Of a DNA stretch of 64,000 nt, positions 26,813 to 34,986 are shown one piece after another. Both the position numbers and the translations under genes were made by a program. The number at the start of each line of letters is the position of its first letter. Within the stretch, counting starts at the first letter, position 1. The DNA comes from Mesorhizobium ciceri biovar biserrulae WSM1271 (lineage in GTDB: Bacteria; Pseudomonadota; Alphaproteobacteria; Rhizobiales; Rhizobiaceae): contig NC_014918.1 in NCBI RefSeq assembly GCF_000185905.1, positions 124,001-188,000 on the forward strand, in the 5' to 3' direction. Under the pieces are notes generated by a model. The model was not told where the DNA came from, searched no databases, and saw only the letters and a program-made list of their open reading frames with translations.

Positions 26813-27325
26813 CTACACGTTTTCGGCAGCCATGTTGACAGCCGGTTCAGCGAGTTGTGTCAGCGCCTCGTCGGTCGCCTTTTCCTCTCCAAGGGTTAAA
26901 TTGAGGAGCGAAACAGCTTCATCCAGCCCCAGTTCGGAGGCCCAGGTCTTCAGTGTGCCATAGCGTGAGATTTCGTAGTGCTCCACAGCCTGGGCCGCAG
27001 CCAGCAGGCCAGCGTCCAGGGCAGGTGTGCCCTTATATTCCTCCATGATCTCGGCACCTTCATCGGTGATGCCCACAATAGCCGCACACGTCTTTCCCTG
27101 CGGCTTCTTGCCGATCACTTCGAAAACCTGTTCGAGCCGGGCAACGTGTTCTTTCGTTTCCTCGCGGTGCTTTTCGAACGCCGCCTTCAAATTTGGGCTT
27201 TGAGCGGCCTTTGCCATTTTCGGCAGCGTCGCAACGATCTTCTTTTCGGCGAAATAGATGTCCTTCAACGTGTCGTGGAAAAGTTCGTTCAGGCCCTTCG
27301 GTGATGCCTTCTTAGTGGGTGCCAT
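26813..27325 (-). CDS. DUF892 ferritin-like protein (YciF/YciE type)
   Basis: A 170-residue four-helix protein. LNELFHDTLKDIYFAEKKIV opens the first helix, and acidic/His ligand positions recur in HREETKEHVARLEQVF, QAVEHYEISRYGTLKTWA and LTLGEEKATDEALT. This E-x(n)-E-x-x-H arrangement predicts a dinuclear metal site. Family members are induced by stress in enterobacteria and rhizobia, and their chemistry is unproven. It is monocistronic, with a GGAAC-N16-AGTT site 42 bases upstream. Confidence 0.92.
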   Translation of the reverse strand: MAPTKKASPKGLNELFHDTLKDIYFAEKKIVATLPKMAKAAQSPNLKAAFEKHREETKEHVARLEQVFEVIGKKPQGKTCAAIVGITDEGAEIMEEYKGTPALDAGLLAAAQAVEHYEISRYGTLKTWASELGLDEAVSLLNLTLGEEKATDEALTQLAEPAVNMAAENV

Positions 27326-27367
27326 CCTGTGTTCTCCCGTTCGCGCTCAAAAGCGAGGCGGAATAGC

Positions 27368-27392
27368 AACTCGATGCGGGGCAACTGGTTCC
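27368..27392 (-). promoter_or_regulatory. EcfG-type promoter-like site
   Basis: On the minus strand GGAAC (27388-27392), 16 bases, AGTT (27368-27371), 42 bases before the DUF892 start. The remainder of the spacer to 27653 shows no gene. Confidence 0.5.
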
Positions 27393-27653
27393 GGAGGGTG
27401 TTCTCTGATTGCAGTGAAATTGAACGCGACCAATTTATTCAGGACAGCCATGACGCTCAAGACCTGTCTCCCAGCACCCGCCGCCCGACGCTCAGGTAGT
27501 CCTAGCTGCAACGGTGGAAGCATCGGCACGGGTGATCGACAAGCTTCCGTGAGTCCATAATCGTCATAGATCAGACGCTTCCGACTACTCACGACGGTAG
27601 CTTGCGAAGGGTCTTCCGCATTTGCACATGTTAACCGGCCATCATTCAATGTC

Positions 27654-29126
27654 TCATGTGCCGCAGAATGTCTTTAAGACGCGGTCATCCGGGCGTGGCG
27701 GGTCAGCATAGCGTTCCATTTCCGGCTGCTCATCGAAGGGCCGGCTGATGACCCTCAGAATCTCCTCGAAAGGTGTGAAGTCCCCGCCCAGCGCCGCCTG
27801 GATCATAGCCTCGATGCGATGGTTGCGAGGGATGAATTTGGGATTGACGGCATGCATGACCGCCCGGCGCGCGGCCGTGTCGGCAGCATCGCTTGCGATG
27901 CGCTCGCGCCAGCGCGCCGACCAAACATCGAATGCGCCTGGATCCTCAAACAACTGCCGCGCCCCGCCCTGATCGTCCGGGGCGGCGAGGTCGTCGCCCA
28001 GACGCCGGAAGGCGAGCGTAAAGTCGGCTTCGCCGCGAGCTAATACATCCAGAAAATCAGCCGCGAGCTGCAAGTCGCCTTCCGCCTCGGTCAGCAATCC
28101 GAGTTTTCTGCGGAAGCCGCGCTGCAACACAGTCTCATATGAGGACTGGAAAGACCTAAGCACCTCTTCGGCTTCAGAGACGGCTTCACTCTCGTCCGTG
28201 CTCATGAGCGGCAGCAGAGTCTCGGCAAAGCGTGCAAGATTCCATGTCGCCACATGAGGCTGGTTGGCATAGGCATAGCGGCCGACACGGTCGATCGAAC
28301 TGAACACCGCGCTCGGGTCATAAGCGTCCATGAAGGCGCATGGGCCATAGTCGATCGTCTCGCCCGAGATCGTCATGTTGTCGGTGTTCATGACGCCATG
28401 GATGAAGCCGACCAGCATCCAGCGCGCCACCAGATCGGCCTGTGCAGCGACAACGGCCTCAAGCAAAGCGCGGTACGGACGCGCTTGCCCGACCAGCTGC
28501 GGGAAGTGGCGTTCAATGGCATAGTCGGCGAGGATCTTGAGGCCTCCGGTATCGTGGCGCGCAGCGAAATATTGGAAGGTGCCTATCCGGATATGGCTGG
28601 CCGCCACTCTTGTAAGGACAGCGCCGGGCAGCCGGACCTCGCGATAGACCGGGTCCCCGGTGAGCACAGCCGCCAAGGCTCGCGTCGTCGGAATGCCCAG
28701 CGCGGCCATTGCTTCGCTGACGACATACTCGCGCAGAACCGGGCCGACGGCTGCGCGGCCGTCGCCATTGCGCGAGAACCGCGTCGGTCCCGATCCCTTC
28801 AACTGGATGTCACGGCGAATGTTGTTAACGTCCACCACCTCGCCAAGCAGCAGCGCGCGCCCGTCGCCGAGCTGAGGCACGAAGTTTCCGAACTGGTGAC
28901 CTGCATAGGCCAGGGCGATTGCCTGCAAGCCTTCCGGAAATCTATGGCCAGAGAGCATATCCAATCCATCCGGGCTGGTAAGCTGGTCGGCATCGAGCCC
29001 GAGTTCCTCCGCAAGTGGCCGGTTGAATCGGATCAGCCGGGGTTCGGACACCGGCTTCGGATCTGTGTGCGCGAAGAAGCGCTCGGGCAATTGCGCATAG
29101 CTGTTGTTGAGGGCGAGAAGCCGCAT
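27654..29126 (-). CDS. selO: Protein adenylyltransferase SelO (YdiU family)
   Basis: A 490-residue pseudokinase-fold enzyme that transfers AMP to protein Ser, Thr or Tyr. Visible blocks are ELGDGRALLLGEV, the nucleotide and Lys region QLKGSGPTRFSRNGDGRAAV, the catalytic block HGVMNTDNMTISGETIDYGP (Asn and Asp for metal) and FMDAYDPSAVFSSID. The C-terminus ends KTFCGT, with Cys in the place of the redox Sec/Cys of the family. Full length. It is predicted to respond to oxidative stress, as described for Escherichia coli SelO. It stands alone. Confidence 0.95.
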   Translation of the reverse strand: MRLLALNNSYAQLPERFFAHTDPKPVSEPRLIRFNRPLAEELGLDADQLTSPDGLDMLSGHRFPEGLQAIALAYAGHQFGNFVPQLGDGRALLLGEVVDVNNIRRDIQLKGSGPTRFSRNGDGRAAVGPVLREYVVSEAMAALGIPTTRALAAVLTGDPVYREVRLPGAVLTRVAASHIRIGTFQYFAARHDTGGLKILADYAIERHFPQLVGQARPYRALLEAVVAAQADLVARWMLVGFIHGVMNTDNMTISGETIDYGPCAFMDAYDPSAVFSSIDRVGRYAYANQPHVATWNLARFAETLLPLMSTDESEAVSEAEEVLRSFQSSYETVLQRGFRRKLGLLTEAEGDLQLAADFLDVLARGEADFTLAFRRLGDDLAAPDDQGGARQLFEDPGAFDVWSARWRERIASDAADTAARRAVMHAVNPKFIPRNHRIEAMIQAALGGDFTPFEEILRVISRPFDEQPEMERYADPPRPDDRVLKTFCGT

Positions 29127-29450
29127 CTGAATGCCCTGGGTTTATTCGGCGGTCGCAGGTGCCGTCATGACAATCTGGCTCTGACGGGAAGGACCCAACA
29201 GCTCCCGTCTCGAGGAGACTGTCTTCACTTGTCATATAGGACACAATCTCGCTGGTACCATTCGGATCCATCAGGCCGGCACCGGATAAGCTTTGAACTA
29301 CCCGCCTACGTCGCGTTCGGGACTACCGTGCGACGAAAGGCGACAGGCAAGCTGACCCGTTCTGCTGTCTCGACCACCGATAGGCCTTGTGGATCCATTC
29401 CGCCCTTTGTCCATGACGCCGATCTTGTCGGTCACCCTCATGGCCGTACT
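29127..29450. other. Intergenic, no gene recognised
   Basis: The region upstream of selO. No regulatory consensus or coding pattern is seen. Confidence 0.4.
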
Positions 29451-29606
29451 AGGCCGCAGGCGAAGGAAAAACTGTCGAGACTACGTTGCAGCTGGGGCGC
29501 CTCCCAAATGGCGCGGACGTCAGTTTTATGATGATGCCCCGACGGTACGCTGGCCGCAACCCATACGCTCGCCGGGCGGATCCGTACGGGCATGTCATCA
29601 GGCGAG
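29451..29606 (+). pseudogene. Decayed 3' fragment of the lipoprotein gene
   Basis: Matches the last third of the 5644-6141 lipoprotein gene (for example GRLPNGADVSF is still readable) but has lost the 5' part and contains indels. One extra base near 29537 shifts the frame, and the stop region has been altered. It is not translatable as the original protein. Confidence 0.8.
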
Positions 29607-29763
29607 ATCAAAGAAGATACGGTCGCGTTCCCGCGTTTTTGATCCAAGCGATCGCGCGCCATTGGACACAATCACCCTAAGGGGGTCCTTTAAATGCCAT
29701 CCTTGGCGTCATAGCCGCTACGTTCGAGGAGAGCATGGCGGGCCCGAACCGAAGCCTTCCCTG
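29451..29763 (+). repeat. Degenerate copy of the 310-base direct repeat
   Basis: Same orientation as 5984-6293, about 23.5 kb away. It includes both the gene remnant and the noncoding downstream part, up to ccgaagc near 29755. Confidence 0.85.
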
Positions 29764-30048
29764 GTGGAAGGCCCTCATTGTCCGCAGCGCCGTGCAGTCT
29801 GCTTGGGTTTCCTAGAAGCTTTTCGAACTTTCTGTCTTGCGGCTCCCGTCGAGATGCGGGCGCTTCTAGAGGAGGTCGGGGTGTTTTGGATCCGCTGTGG
29901 TGCAACCTTGATCCAAGCATTTATGGGGTTCGAGTCGGTAGAGCGCTACCGCCTTTCCCCCCGCTCATTGGCCTGCCAGTTCAAGCTTCGTTGCTGCGGT
30001 TGAACAGTGGTCAACCTGCTAAGCATCGAAAGCCTTCGCTATAGCGGA
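29764..30048. other. Intergenic remnant zone
   Basis: No intact gene. It contains agagcgctaccgcc near 29949, also present at 59397 inside a frameshifted small gene, so a scrap of the same small-gene family may lie here. Too short to prove. Confidence 0.35.
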
Positions 30049-31425
30049 CTAGCGCTCAGCAAATATTTCCGCCGTGCTTCCTGGCTGATCGAGCTTCCAG
30101 ACACGGGCTATGCAGCGGCGCATCTCATCAGCGGTGGCCCCGCCTCGAAATTCGGCGAGACGAATGGCCTTGGATTCCAATTCCTGCCTGGCAAGCGTGT
30201 TGCCTGGATCGCCTTTGGCTTCGTCGACCCGGGCAGTCAGCTTGCGGCCGTCAACGGTCGTGACGCTCACCTTGCCGACCCATCGCCTCGGATAAAGGCT
30301 GTCGATCTCGGCATCGAATTCCATACGCACCTTCGAGCGGAAGCGCGTTACGCCAGCGTCGGCAAGTGCCTGGCGTTCGAACGCGTCGAGGTCGGCGACG
30401 CCATTGATGGCGATGAGCCCCAACACCGTGCCCATGGAGAACTTCGCCTGGTGGACCGTCTGAGGGATGTCCACCGCACCCAGGACATCGATGGCGCCCT
30501 GGTGGACATGGGTGACCACCTCCGCGATGTCGTCCGGGCCGAGCCCCTCGCGGCGCATGAGCAGCTGAAGTGCGTCGGCTGCCGGATGGGTGTGGCGACA
30601 GGAGGCATGCCATTTGAAGGACGTCTCCTCCGTTGCCCAACGGCTGCCGAGCCCGTCCGTCAATCGGGACGGATCGGCATCGCTGGACATGCCGGCTGAC
30701 ATGCCCTTTTCCCCTTCGAGGATCCGCGCGGCGCCGTTGAAGCCATCGCGTGCAAGATAGGCGGCGAACAGACCATTGGCGGCTGCGCGCGCGGTATGAA
30801 GCTGCTTCGAATCGGCGGCATCACGCAGGAATTCCCACAGCCCCGCCGCCTGCGTGCCGGCGGAGCCGAGCGCATGGTTGAGGCCGGCTGCGTCAAGGCC
30901 GATCAGCTTGCCGACCGCCGCTGCCGCGGCGACAGTGCCGGCCGTGCCCGTTGTGTGGAAGATCTGGTAATGTGACCGCCCCAGGAATTCTCCAACCCGG
31001 ATGCCAACCTCGTAGCCGGCGATGCAAGCAGTCAGGATTTCACGCCCGGTCTTCCCCTCTGCTTCCGCAACCGCCAAAACGGCTGGAAAGATCACCGCAG
31101 CTGGGTGAAAGACCGAGCCGTTGTGAACGTCGTCCTGTTCCACCACATGGGAGGCCGCGGCATTGACCATCGCCGCGAAGTAGGGGCTCGTGCGTCGTCT
31201 CGTCGGGATGACGATGCTTGGGCCGTCCGCCGGCCCCATTGCACGAGCAAAGCCGTCGATGATCTCGACCTGGCGCGCGCCCTTGCCGGCGAGGGTTGAG
31301 CCGAGCCAGTCGATCATCAGTCCTTTCGCGAAATGAACGACGCGCGGCGGGATCTGTTCGAAGTCGAGTTCGGCGATGAACGAGCAGAGCCTGGCGGTCG
31401 GCCAATCGGCGGTGTCCTTGCTCAT
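30049..31425 (-). CDS. MmgE/PrpD-family dehydratase/isomerase
   Basis: A 458-residue cytoplasmic protein of the family containing 2-methylcitrate dehydratase, cis-aconitate decarboxylase and iminodisuccinate epimerase. Visible are the early active-site block (NAAASHVVEQDDVHNGSVFH then PAAVIFPAVLA), LIGLDAAGLNHALGSAGTQA, and the Lys/His block ETSFKWHASCRHTHPAADAL. The ATG has AGAGGAGGAG ahead. It is the last gene of a CoA-dependent catabolic operon, 26 bases after the CitE-like gene. The reaction is probably loss or addition of water on a branched di- or tricarboxylic acid. Confidence 0.9.
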   Translation of the reverse strand: MSKDTADWPTARLCSFIAELDFEQIPPRVVHFAKGLMIDWLGSTLAGKGARQVEIIDGFARAMGPADGPSIVIPTRRRTSPYFAAMVNAAASHVVEQDDVHNGSVFHPAAVIFPAVLAVAEAEGKTGREILTACIAGYEVGIRVGEFLGRSHYQIFHTTGTAGTVAAAAAVGKLIGLDAAGLNHALGSAGTQAAGLWEFLRDAADSKQLHTARAAANGLFAAYLARDGFNGAARILEGEKGMSAGMSSDADPSRLTDGLGSRWATEETSFKWHASCRHTHPAADALQLLMRREGLGPDDIAEVVTHVHQGAIDVLGAVDIPQTVHQAKFSMGTVLGLIAINGVADLDAFERQALADAGVTRFRSKVRMEFDAEIDSLYPRRWVGKVSVTTVDGRKLTARVDEAKGDPGNTLARQELESKAIRLAEFRGGATADEMRRCIARVWKLDQPGSTAEIFAER

Positions 31426-31451
31426 CTATTGCTCCTCCTCTGGCATGCCCT

Positions 31452-32264
31452 TTAGACCAAAGCGGCCCGGCGCAGGACCTGCCTTGCACGTTCGATGACC
31501 GGCCGATCCACCATCTCGCCGTTCACCTGGACAGCTTCACCCGACGAAGCCGCGCCGACGATGTCGCGTGCCCATATGATTTCTTTGTCGCTCGGGCGAA
31601 AGGCAACGCGAATCGGCTCGATCTGCCTCGGATGGATGGCCAGCTTGCCCCCAAAACCCATCTTCATTGCATGGCGGGCGTCATCCTCGGTGATTTCGGG
31701 ACTGCTCAGGTCGGTCGTCACACCGTCGATCGGCGCGGCACGGCCGGCCGCGCGCGAGCGCCAGACAATTTCGTTGCGGGCCGCAAGCAGGGTCAGCCGA
31801 TCATGCGCGCAACCAAGATCGAGCGAGAAGTCGACCGAGCCGAACGCCACGGCAACGATGCCGGACGTGGCCAGTATGGCCGGCAGGTTGGCAAGGCCGA
31901 CAGCGCTTTCGACCAGCGCGATGACGGAAACGCTGCGTGCCATGTGCTTTGCCATATCAGCAATGTCTTCTGGACGTTCGGCCTTGGGCAGCATGACTGA
32001 GACGCCCTCGAGGCGCCGTACGGCATCGATATCCGCTTCGTGCCAGGGTGTGCCGGCGGCGTTGATGCGGACCACGATCGCTGATTTCAGCATGGCCGCA
32101 TAAGCAACGACCACTTCGCGAGCGCGGTCCTTGTCGCCAGGGGCGACGGCATCCTCGAGGTCGAGAATGACCGCATCCGCGCCGCTGTTGTCGGCCTTGG
32201 CAAACCGCTCCGGCCGCGAGCCCGGGACGAAAAGCGGCACGACAGGCGTAACGAAGCTCACCAT
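31452..32264 (-). CDS. CitE-like CoA-ester lyase (HpcH/HpaI family)
   Basis: A 270-residue (beta/alpha)8 lyase that splits beta-hydroxyacyl-CoA thioesters such as citramalyl-, malyl- or citryl-CoA. The family motifs are VILDLEDAVAPGDKDRAR, VVRINAAGTPW, VSVMLPKAE, VAFGSVDFSLDLG and GGKLAIHPRQIEPI. Metal ligands are expected from the Glu/Asp of ALVESAVG and GSVDF. The ATG overlaps the end of the upstream hydratase gene by seven bases. With the CoA-transferase and hydratase genes it fits citramalyl-CoA cleavage to acetyl-CoA plus pyruvate. Confidence 0.9.
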   Translation of the reverse strand: MVSFVTPVVPLFVPGSRPERFAKADNSGADAVILDLEDAVAPGDKDRAREVVVAYAAMLKSAIVVRINAAGTPWHEADIDAVRRLEGVSVMLPKAERPEDIADMAKHMARSVSVIALVESAVGLANLPAILATSGIVAVAFGSVDFSLDLGCAHDRLTLLAARNEIVWRSRAAGRAAPIDGVTTDLSSPEITEDDARHAMKMGFGGKLAIHPRQIEPIRVAFRPSDKEIIWARDIVGAASSGEAVQVNGEMVDRPVIERARQVLRRAALV

Positions 32265-33100
32265 TGCGCCGTGGCCTTCACCGTCACATGGCCGTCGGCC
32301 GACCGTACCTCGAGAGCCATGCCGTCATTGCCCGGAGACGTTGCGCTCAGAAGCAGGCGTTGCGGTCTGGTCGCCGGATGCACGCCCCGGAACGAGAAAC
32401 GGCGCGGCGAGGAGCCGAAAACGACTGTGGCAAAGTTCAGGAGCAGCGTCGCCTGCAGCGGGCCATGGATGACGAGCCCGGTATAACCCTCGACCATTGT
32501 GGCGTAAGGCGCGTCGTAGTGGATACGATGCCCATTGAACGTCAGCGCGGAGTAACGAAAGAGTAGCACCGGATCCACGTCAACCCAGCGCTCGTGCGAT
32601 GCGGCCGGGGGTGGAGTTCCCGGCGAGGCAGGGGTCGCCGCCGTAGCGCCGGCGGCGCGATAGACAATGGTCTGGTCCTCCTTGATCACGGGGCCAGCGT
32701 CGTTGGCAATGTCGTGTCGGACCGTGACGAAAGTGAGCGGGCCAGTGCGGCCCTGCTTCTCCTCGATGCCGGTCAATGTCGAGCGACGGCGGATGCGGTC
32801 GCCGGAGCGGATCGGCGCTAGGAAACGCACATCGCTGGCAGCCCACATGCGTCGCGGAAGCGGCACCGGTGGCAGGAAGCCGCCTTTGGCCGGGTGCCCG
32901 TCAGGTCCGAGTTCGCGCCTGTCGGCAATATCGGGCGTCAGGCACCAGTGCAGGCCGGGCGCGGCCGCACCCTCGGCAGTTTGCGCTGCGTAGTCCCCAA
33001 GCGTGGCGCCAAAGCTGGCCAGCAGGCGCGAGGTCACAACGTCCTCGACCTCGTGTATGCGTCCAACCCATTCCTGCAGCGTGCTCGTGTCCGGGCTCAT
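32258..33100 (-). CDS. FAS1/MaoC-like hydratase (HTD2 / mesaconyl-CoA hydratase type)
   Basis: A 280-residue double-hotdog protein. The N-terminal FAS1-type dehydratase half includes PLPRRMWAASDVRFLAPIRS. The C-terminal MaoC-like half has FRYSALTFNGHRIHYDAPYA, in which the Asn-Gly-His-x-Ile-His-Tyr-Asp block contains the catalytic His/Asp pair, and GLVIHGPLQATLLL. This is the layout of mesaconyl-C4-CoA hydratase. The frame is open upstream to 33481, but the extension is Arg-rich shadow; the ATG at 33100 is the natural start. It lies between the CoA-transferase and the lyase. Confidence 0.88.
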   Translation of the reverse strand: MSPDTSTLQEWVGRIHEVEDVVTSRLLASFGATLGDYAAQTAEGAAAPGLHWCLTPDIADRRELGPDGHPAKGGFLPPVPLPRRMWAASDVRFLAPIRSGDRIRRRSTLTGIEEKQGRTGPLTFVTVRHDIANDAGPVIKEDQTIVYRAAGATAATPASPGTPPPAASHERWVDVDPVLLFRYSALTFNGHRIHYDAPYATMVEGYTGLVIHGPLQATLLLNFATVVFGSSPRRFSFRGVHPATRPQRLLLSATSPGNDGMALEVRSADGHVTVKATAQW

Positions 33101-33111
33101 CAGTTTCCTCG

Positions 33112-34242
33112 TCAGGCGGCGAACTCGGACCGGATCCGGTCCGTATCGGCGCCAAGAGCGGGAACTCTGGGGACGGTCGCGAATCCCTCCGACCGCCCTG
33201 CCGGCATCGGCACGGAGATGCGCCTGCCGTCCGGCAGCGCCACCTCTGTCCGGCGCAACGCCTTGTGGCGCGGCAGGTCGTGCATTGCGCTCACCCGGCC
33301 CCAGGCGATCTGCGCACCATTGAGACGGTCTATGGCCTCTTCGCAGTCTATTGCCGCGAAGATCGGTTCGATCTCGGTGTCGAGCGCCGTGCGGTTGGCC
33401 ACCCGCCAGGCATTGGTGGCGAAGCGTTCGTCGGCGAACAAATCCTGCCTTTGCAGCACGACGGTGCAGAAGCGCTTCCATTCATTGTTCTGCTGGATGG
33501 ACACGACCACGCTGCCATCCCGACAGGCATAAGGTCGATAGGGGTAGATCGAAGCGTGTGCCAGGCCATATCTCTGCGTCTCGCGGCCCGCATATTCGTA
33601 GTGCAGCAGCGGCACGGTCATCCAGTCGGCCATGGCGTCGAACATGGCAATTTCGACAATGCGACCGCGCCCGGTCTTCTCGCGCGCCAACAAGGCTTCG
33701 AGGATCGCTGCATGGGCATTCATTCCGGTGGCGATGTCTGCGGCGGAAACCCCTATTTTGCTCGGCGTGTCCGGCGTGCCAGTGACGGCGCAGATGCCGC
33801 TTTCGGCCTGCACCAGCATGTCGTAGGCGCGCATAGCTGCGTAAGGCGTGTTCTGTCCGTAGCCGACGATGTTGATGGCAATCAGCCGAGGGAATTTTTC
33901 CGCGATTGCTTCTGCGGAGAGGCCGAGCCTGTCGACGGCGCCCGGCGCGAGATTCTGCACGAGAACATCAGCTCGCGCCACCATCCGGTGCAGGATAGCG
34001 AGGTCGTGCTCGGCTTTCAGGTCGAGAACCGCGCTTTCCTTGCCGCGGTTGAGCCAGACGAAGTAAGCCGACATGCCTTCAACGGTGGAATCGTAATGAC
34101 GCGCGGTTTCGCCCTCCGGGCGCTCGATCTTCACGACGCGCGCCCCGGCATCGGCGAGGCGGACCGTGCAAAGCGGAGCGGCGACCGCCTGCTCGATCGA
34201 AACGACGAACAGACCCTCCAGCGGGCGGGCGCCGTCAGACAT
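33112..34242 (-). CDS. CaiB/BaiF-family (class III) CoA-transferase
   Basis: A 376-residue class III CoA-transferase. The N-terminus PLEGLFVVSIEQAVAAPLCT, the block RLADAGARVVKIERPEGE, and LNRGKESAVLDLK are classic. The catalytic Asp is in AYDMLVQAESG, with LLAREKTGRGRIVEIAMFDA downstream. The enzyme would load CoA onto a carboxylic acid from another thioester. It overlaps the flavoprotein gene by eight bases and precedes the hydratase by 11, so it belongs to the operon. A di- or C5 acid is inferred from context only. Confidence 0.9.
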   Translation of the reverse strand: MSDGARPLEGLFVVSIEQAVAAPLCTVRLADAGARVVKIERPEGETARHYDSTVEGMSAYFVWLNRGKESAVLDLKAEHDLAILHRMVARADVLVQNLAPGAVDRLGLSAEAIAEKFPRLIAINIVGYGQNTPYAAMRAYDMLVQAESGICAVTGTPDTPSKIGVSAADIATGMNAHAAILEALLAREKTGRGRIVEIAMFDAMADWMTVPLLHYEYAGRETQRYGLAHASIYPYRPYACRDGSVVVSIQQNNEWKRFCTVVLQRQDLFADERFATNAWRVANRTALDTEIEPIFAAIDCEEAIDRLNGAQIAWGRVSAMHDLPRHKALRRTEVALPDGRRISVPMPAGRSEGFATVPRVPALGADTDRIRSEFAA

Positions 34243-34975
34243 TGCGCTGTACGCCCGAGCGCGCCAGCACGCCTGGCTTTAGCCGCTCGTTCTTGCCGTA
34301 GTCCTCGGCGGCGTGGAAGAAAAGCCGCGGCGTGCCGTCGATGTCCTCGAGTCGCTTGGTATAGGCTTCCAGATAGGCCTTGCGGCCATCGTCGCCGACA
34401 CGGCCCGGCATATAGGCGACGAAGGGCGGCAACACGTCGAAGCCGGAGTAGCGTAGCAGGCCATTGTGGATCGGCCACAGCACCGTGAGGATGTCGCCAT
34501 CGATGCCATCGGGCGCATAGGTGTCGGCCGAAGTGCCCGTGGTGGCGGCCACCATGGCGAGCTTTCCCCTGAACATGCCGGTGTCGTATTTGCGCCCCGG
34601 CAGATACGCAAAACCACGCGCGAACACACGGTCGGCCCAGCCCTTGAGCATTGCGGGCATTCCGAACCACCAAACCGGGAACTGAAACAGCACGAAGTCC
34701 GCCTGTTTCAGCTTTTCGATCTCGGCCATGATGTCGGCCGAGAGCGCGTCGGCCTCGTACGCCGCGGTCTGCTCGCGCGGCAGGCTGAAAAAGTCCGGAT
34801 CGTTGCGCTCGCCTGATATGTCGCCCGGCCCTGCGACAGGATTGAAGCCCATCGCATAGAGGTCGCTGACGACCACATCGTGACCTGCGCGGGTCAATGT
34901 TTCCACGGCCATATCCTTCATGGCGCCGTTGAAGGATTTTGCTTCCGGGTGGGCGTAGACGATGAGGACGTTCAC
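34235..34975 (-). CDS. NAD(P)H quinone oxidoreductase-like flavoprotein
   Basis: A 246-residue flavodoxin-fold protein of the NQO/KefF/MdaB group. It has the N-terminal MNVLIVYAHPEAKSFNGAMK, QADFVLFQFPVWWFGMPAML and KLAMVAATTGTSADTYAPDG, which form the FMN/FAD phosphate and isoalloxazine contacts. It would reduce quinones or related electron acceptors in two-electron steps. It is tightly placed between the acyl-CoA dehydrogenase (11 bases) and the CoA-transferase (8-base overlap). Its role in the pathway is unclear; it may protect against quinoid by-products. Confidence 0.88.
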   Translation of the reverse strand: MNVLIVYAHPEAKSFNGAMKDMAVETLTRAGHDVVVSDLYAMGFNPVAGPGDISGERNDPDFFSLPREQTAAYEADALSADIMAEIEKLKQADFVLFQFPVWWFGMPAMLKGWADRVFARGFAYLPGRKYDTGMFRGKLAMVAATTGTSADTYAPDGIDGDILTVLWPIHNGLLRYSGFDVLPPFVAYMPGRVGDDGRKAYLEAYTKRLEDIDGTPRLFFHAAEDYGKNERLKPGVLARSGVQRNV

Positions 34976-34986
34976 GGCGGCAACTC

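Noticed and set aside
28254..29531. 425-codon plus-strand frame
   Set aside because: Antisense to selO; His- and Arg-rich without folds. SelO motifs on the other strand are unambiguous.
29389..30003. 204-codon plus-strand frame over the repeat remnant
   Set aside because: It reads the decayed lipoprotein copy in the wrong frame and ends in Arg/Ser/Leu-rich noise.
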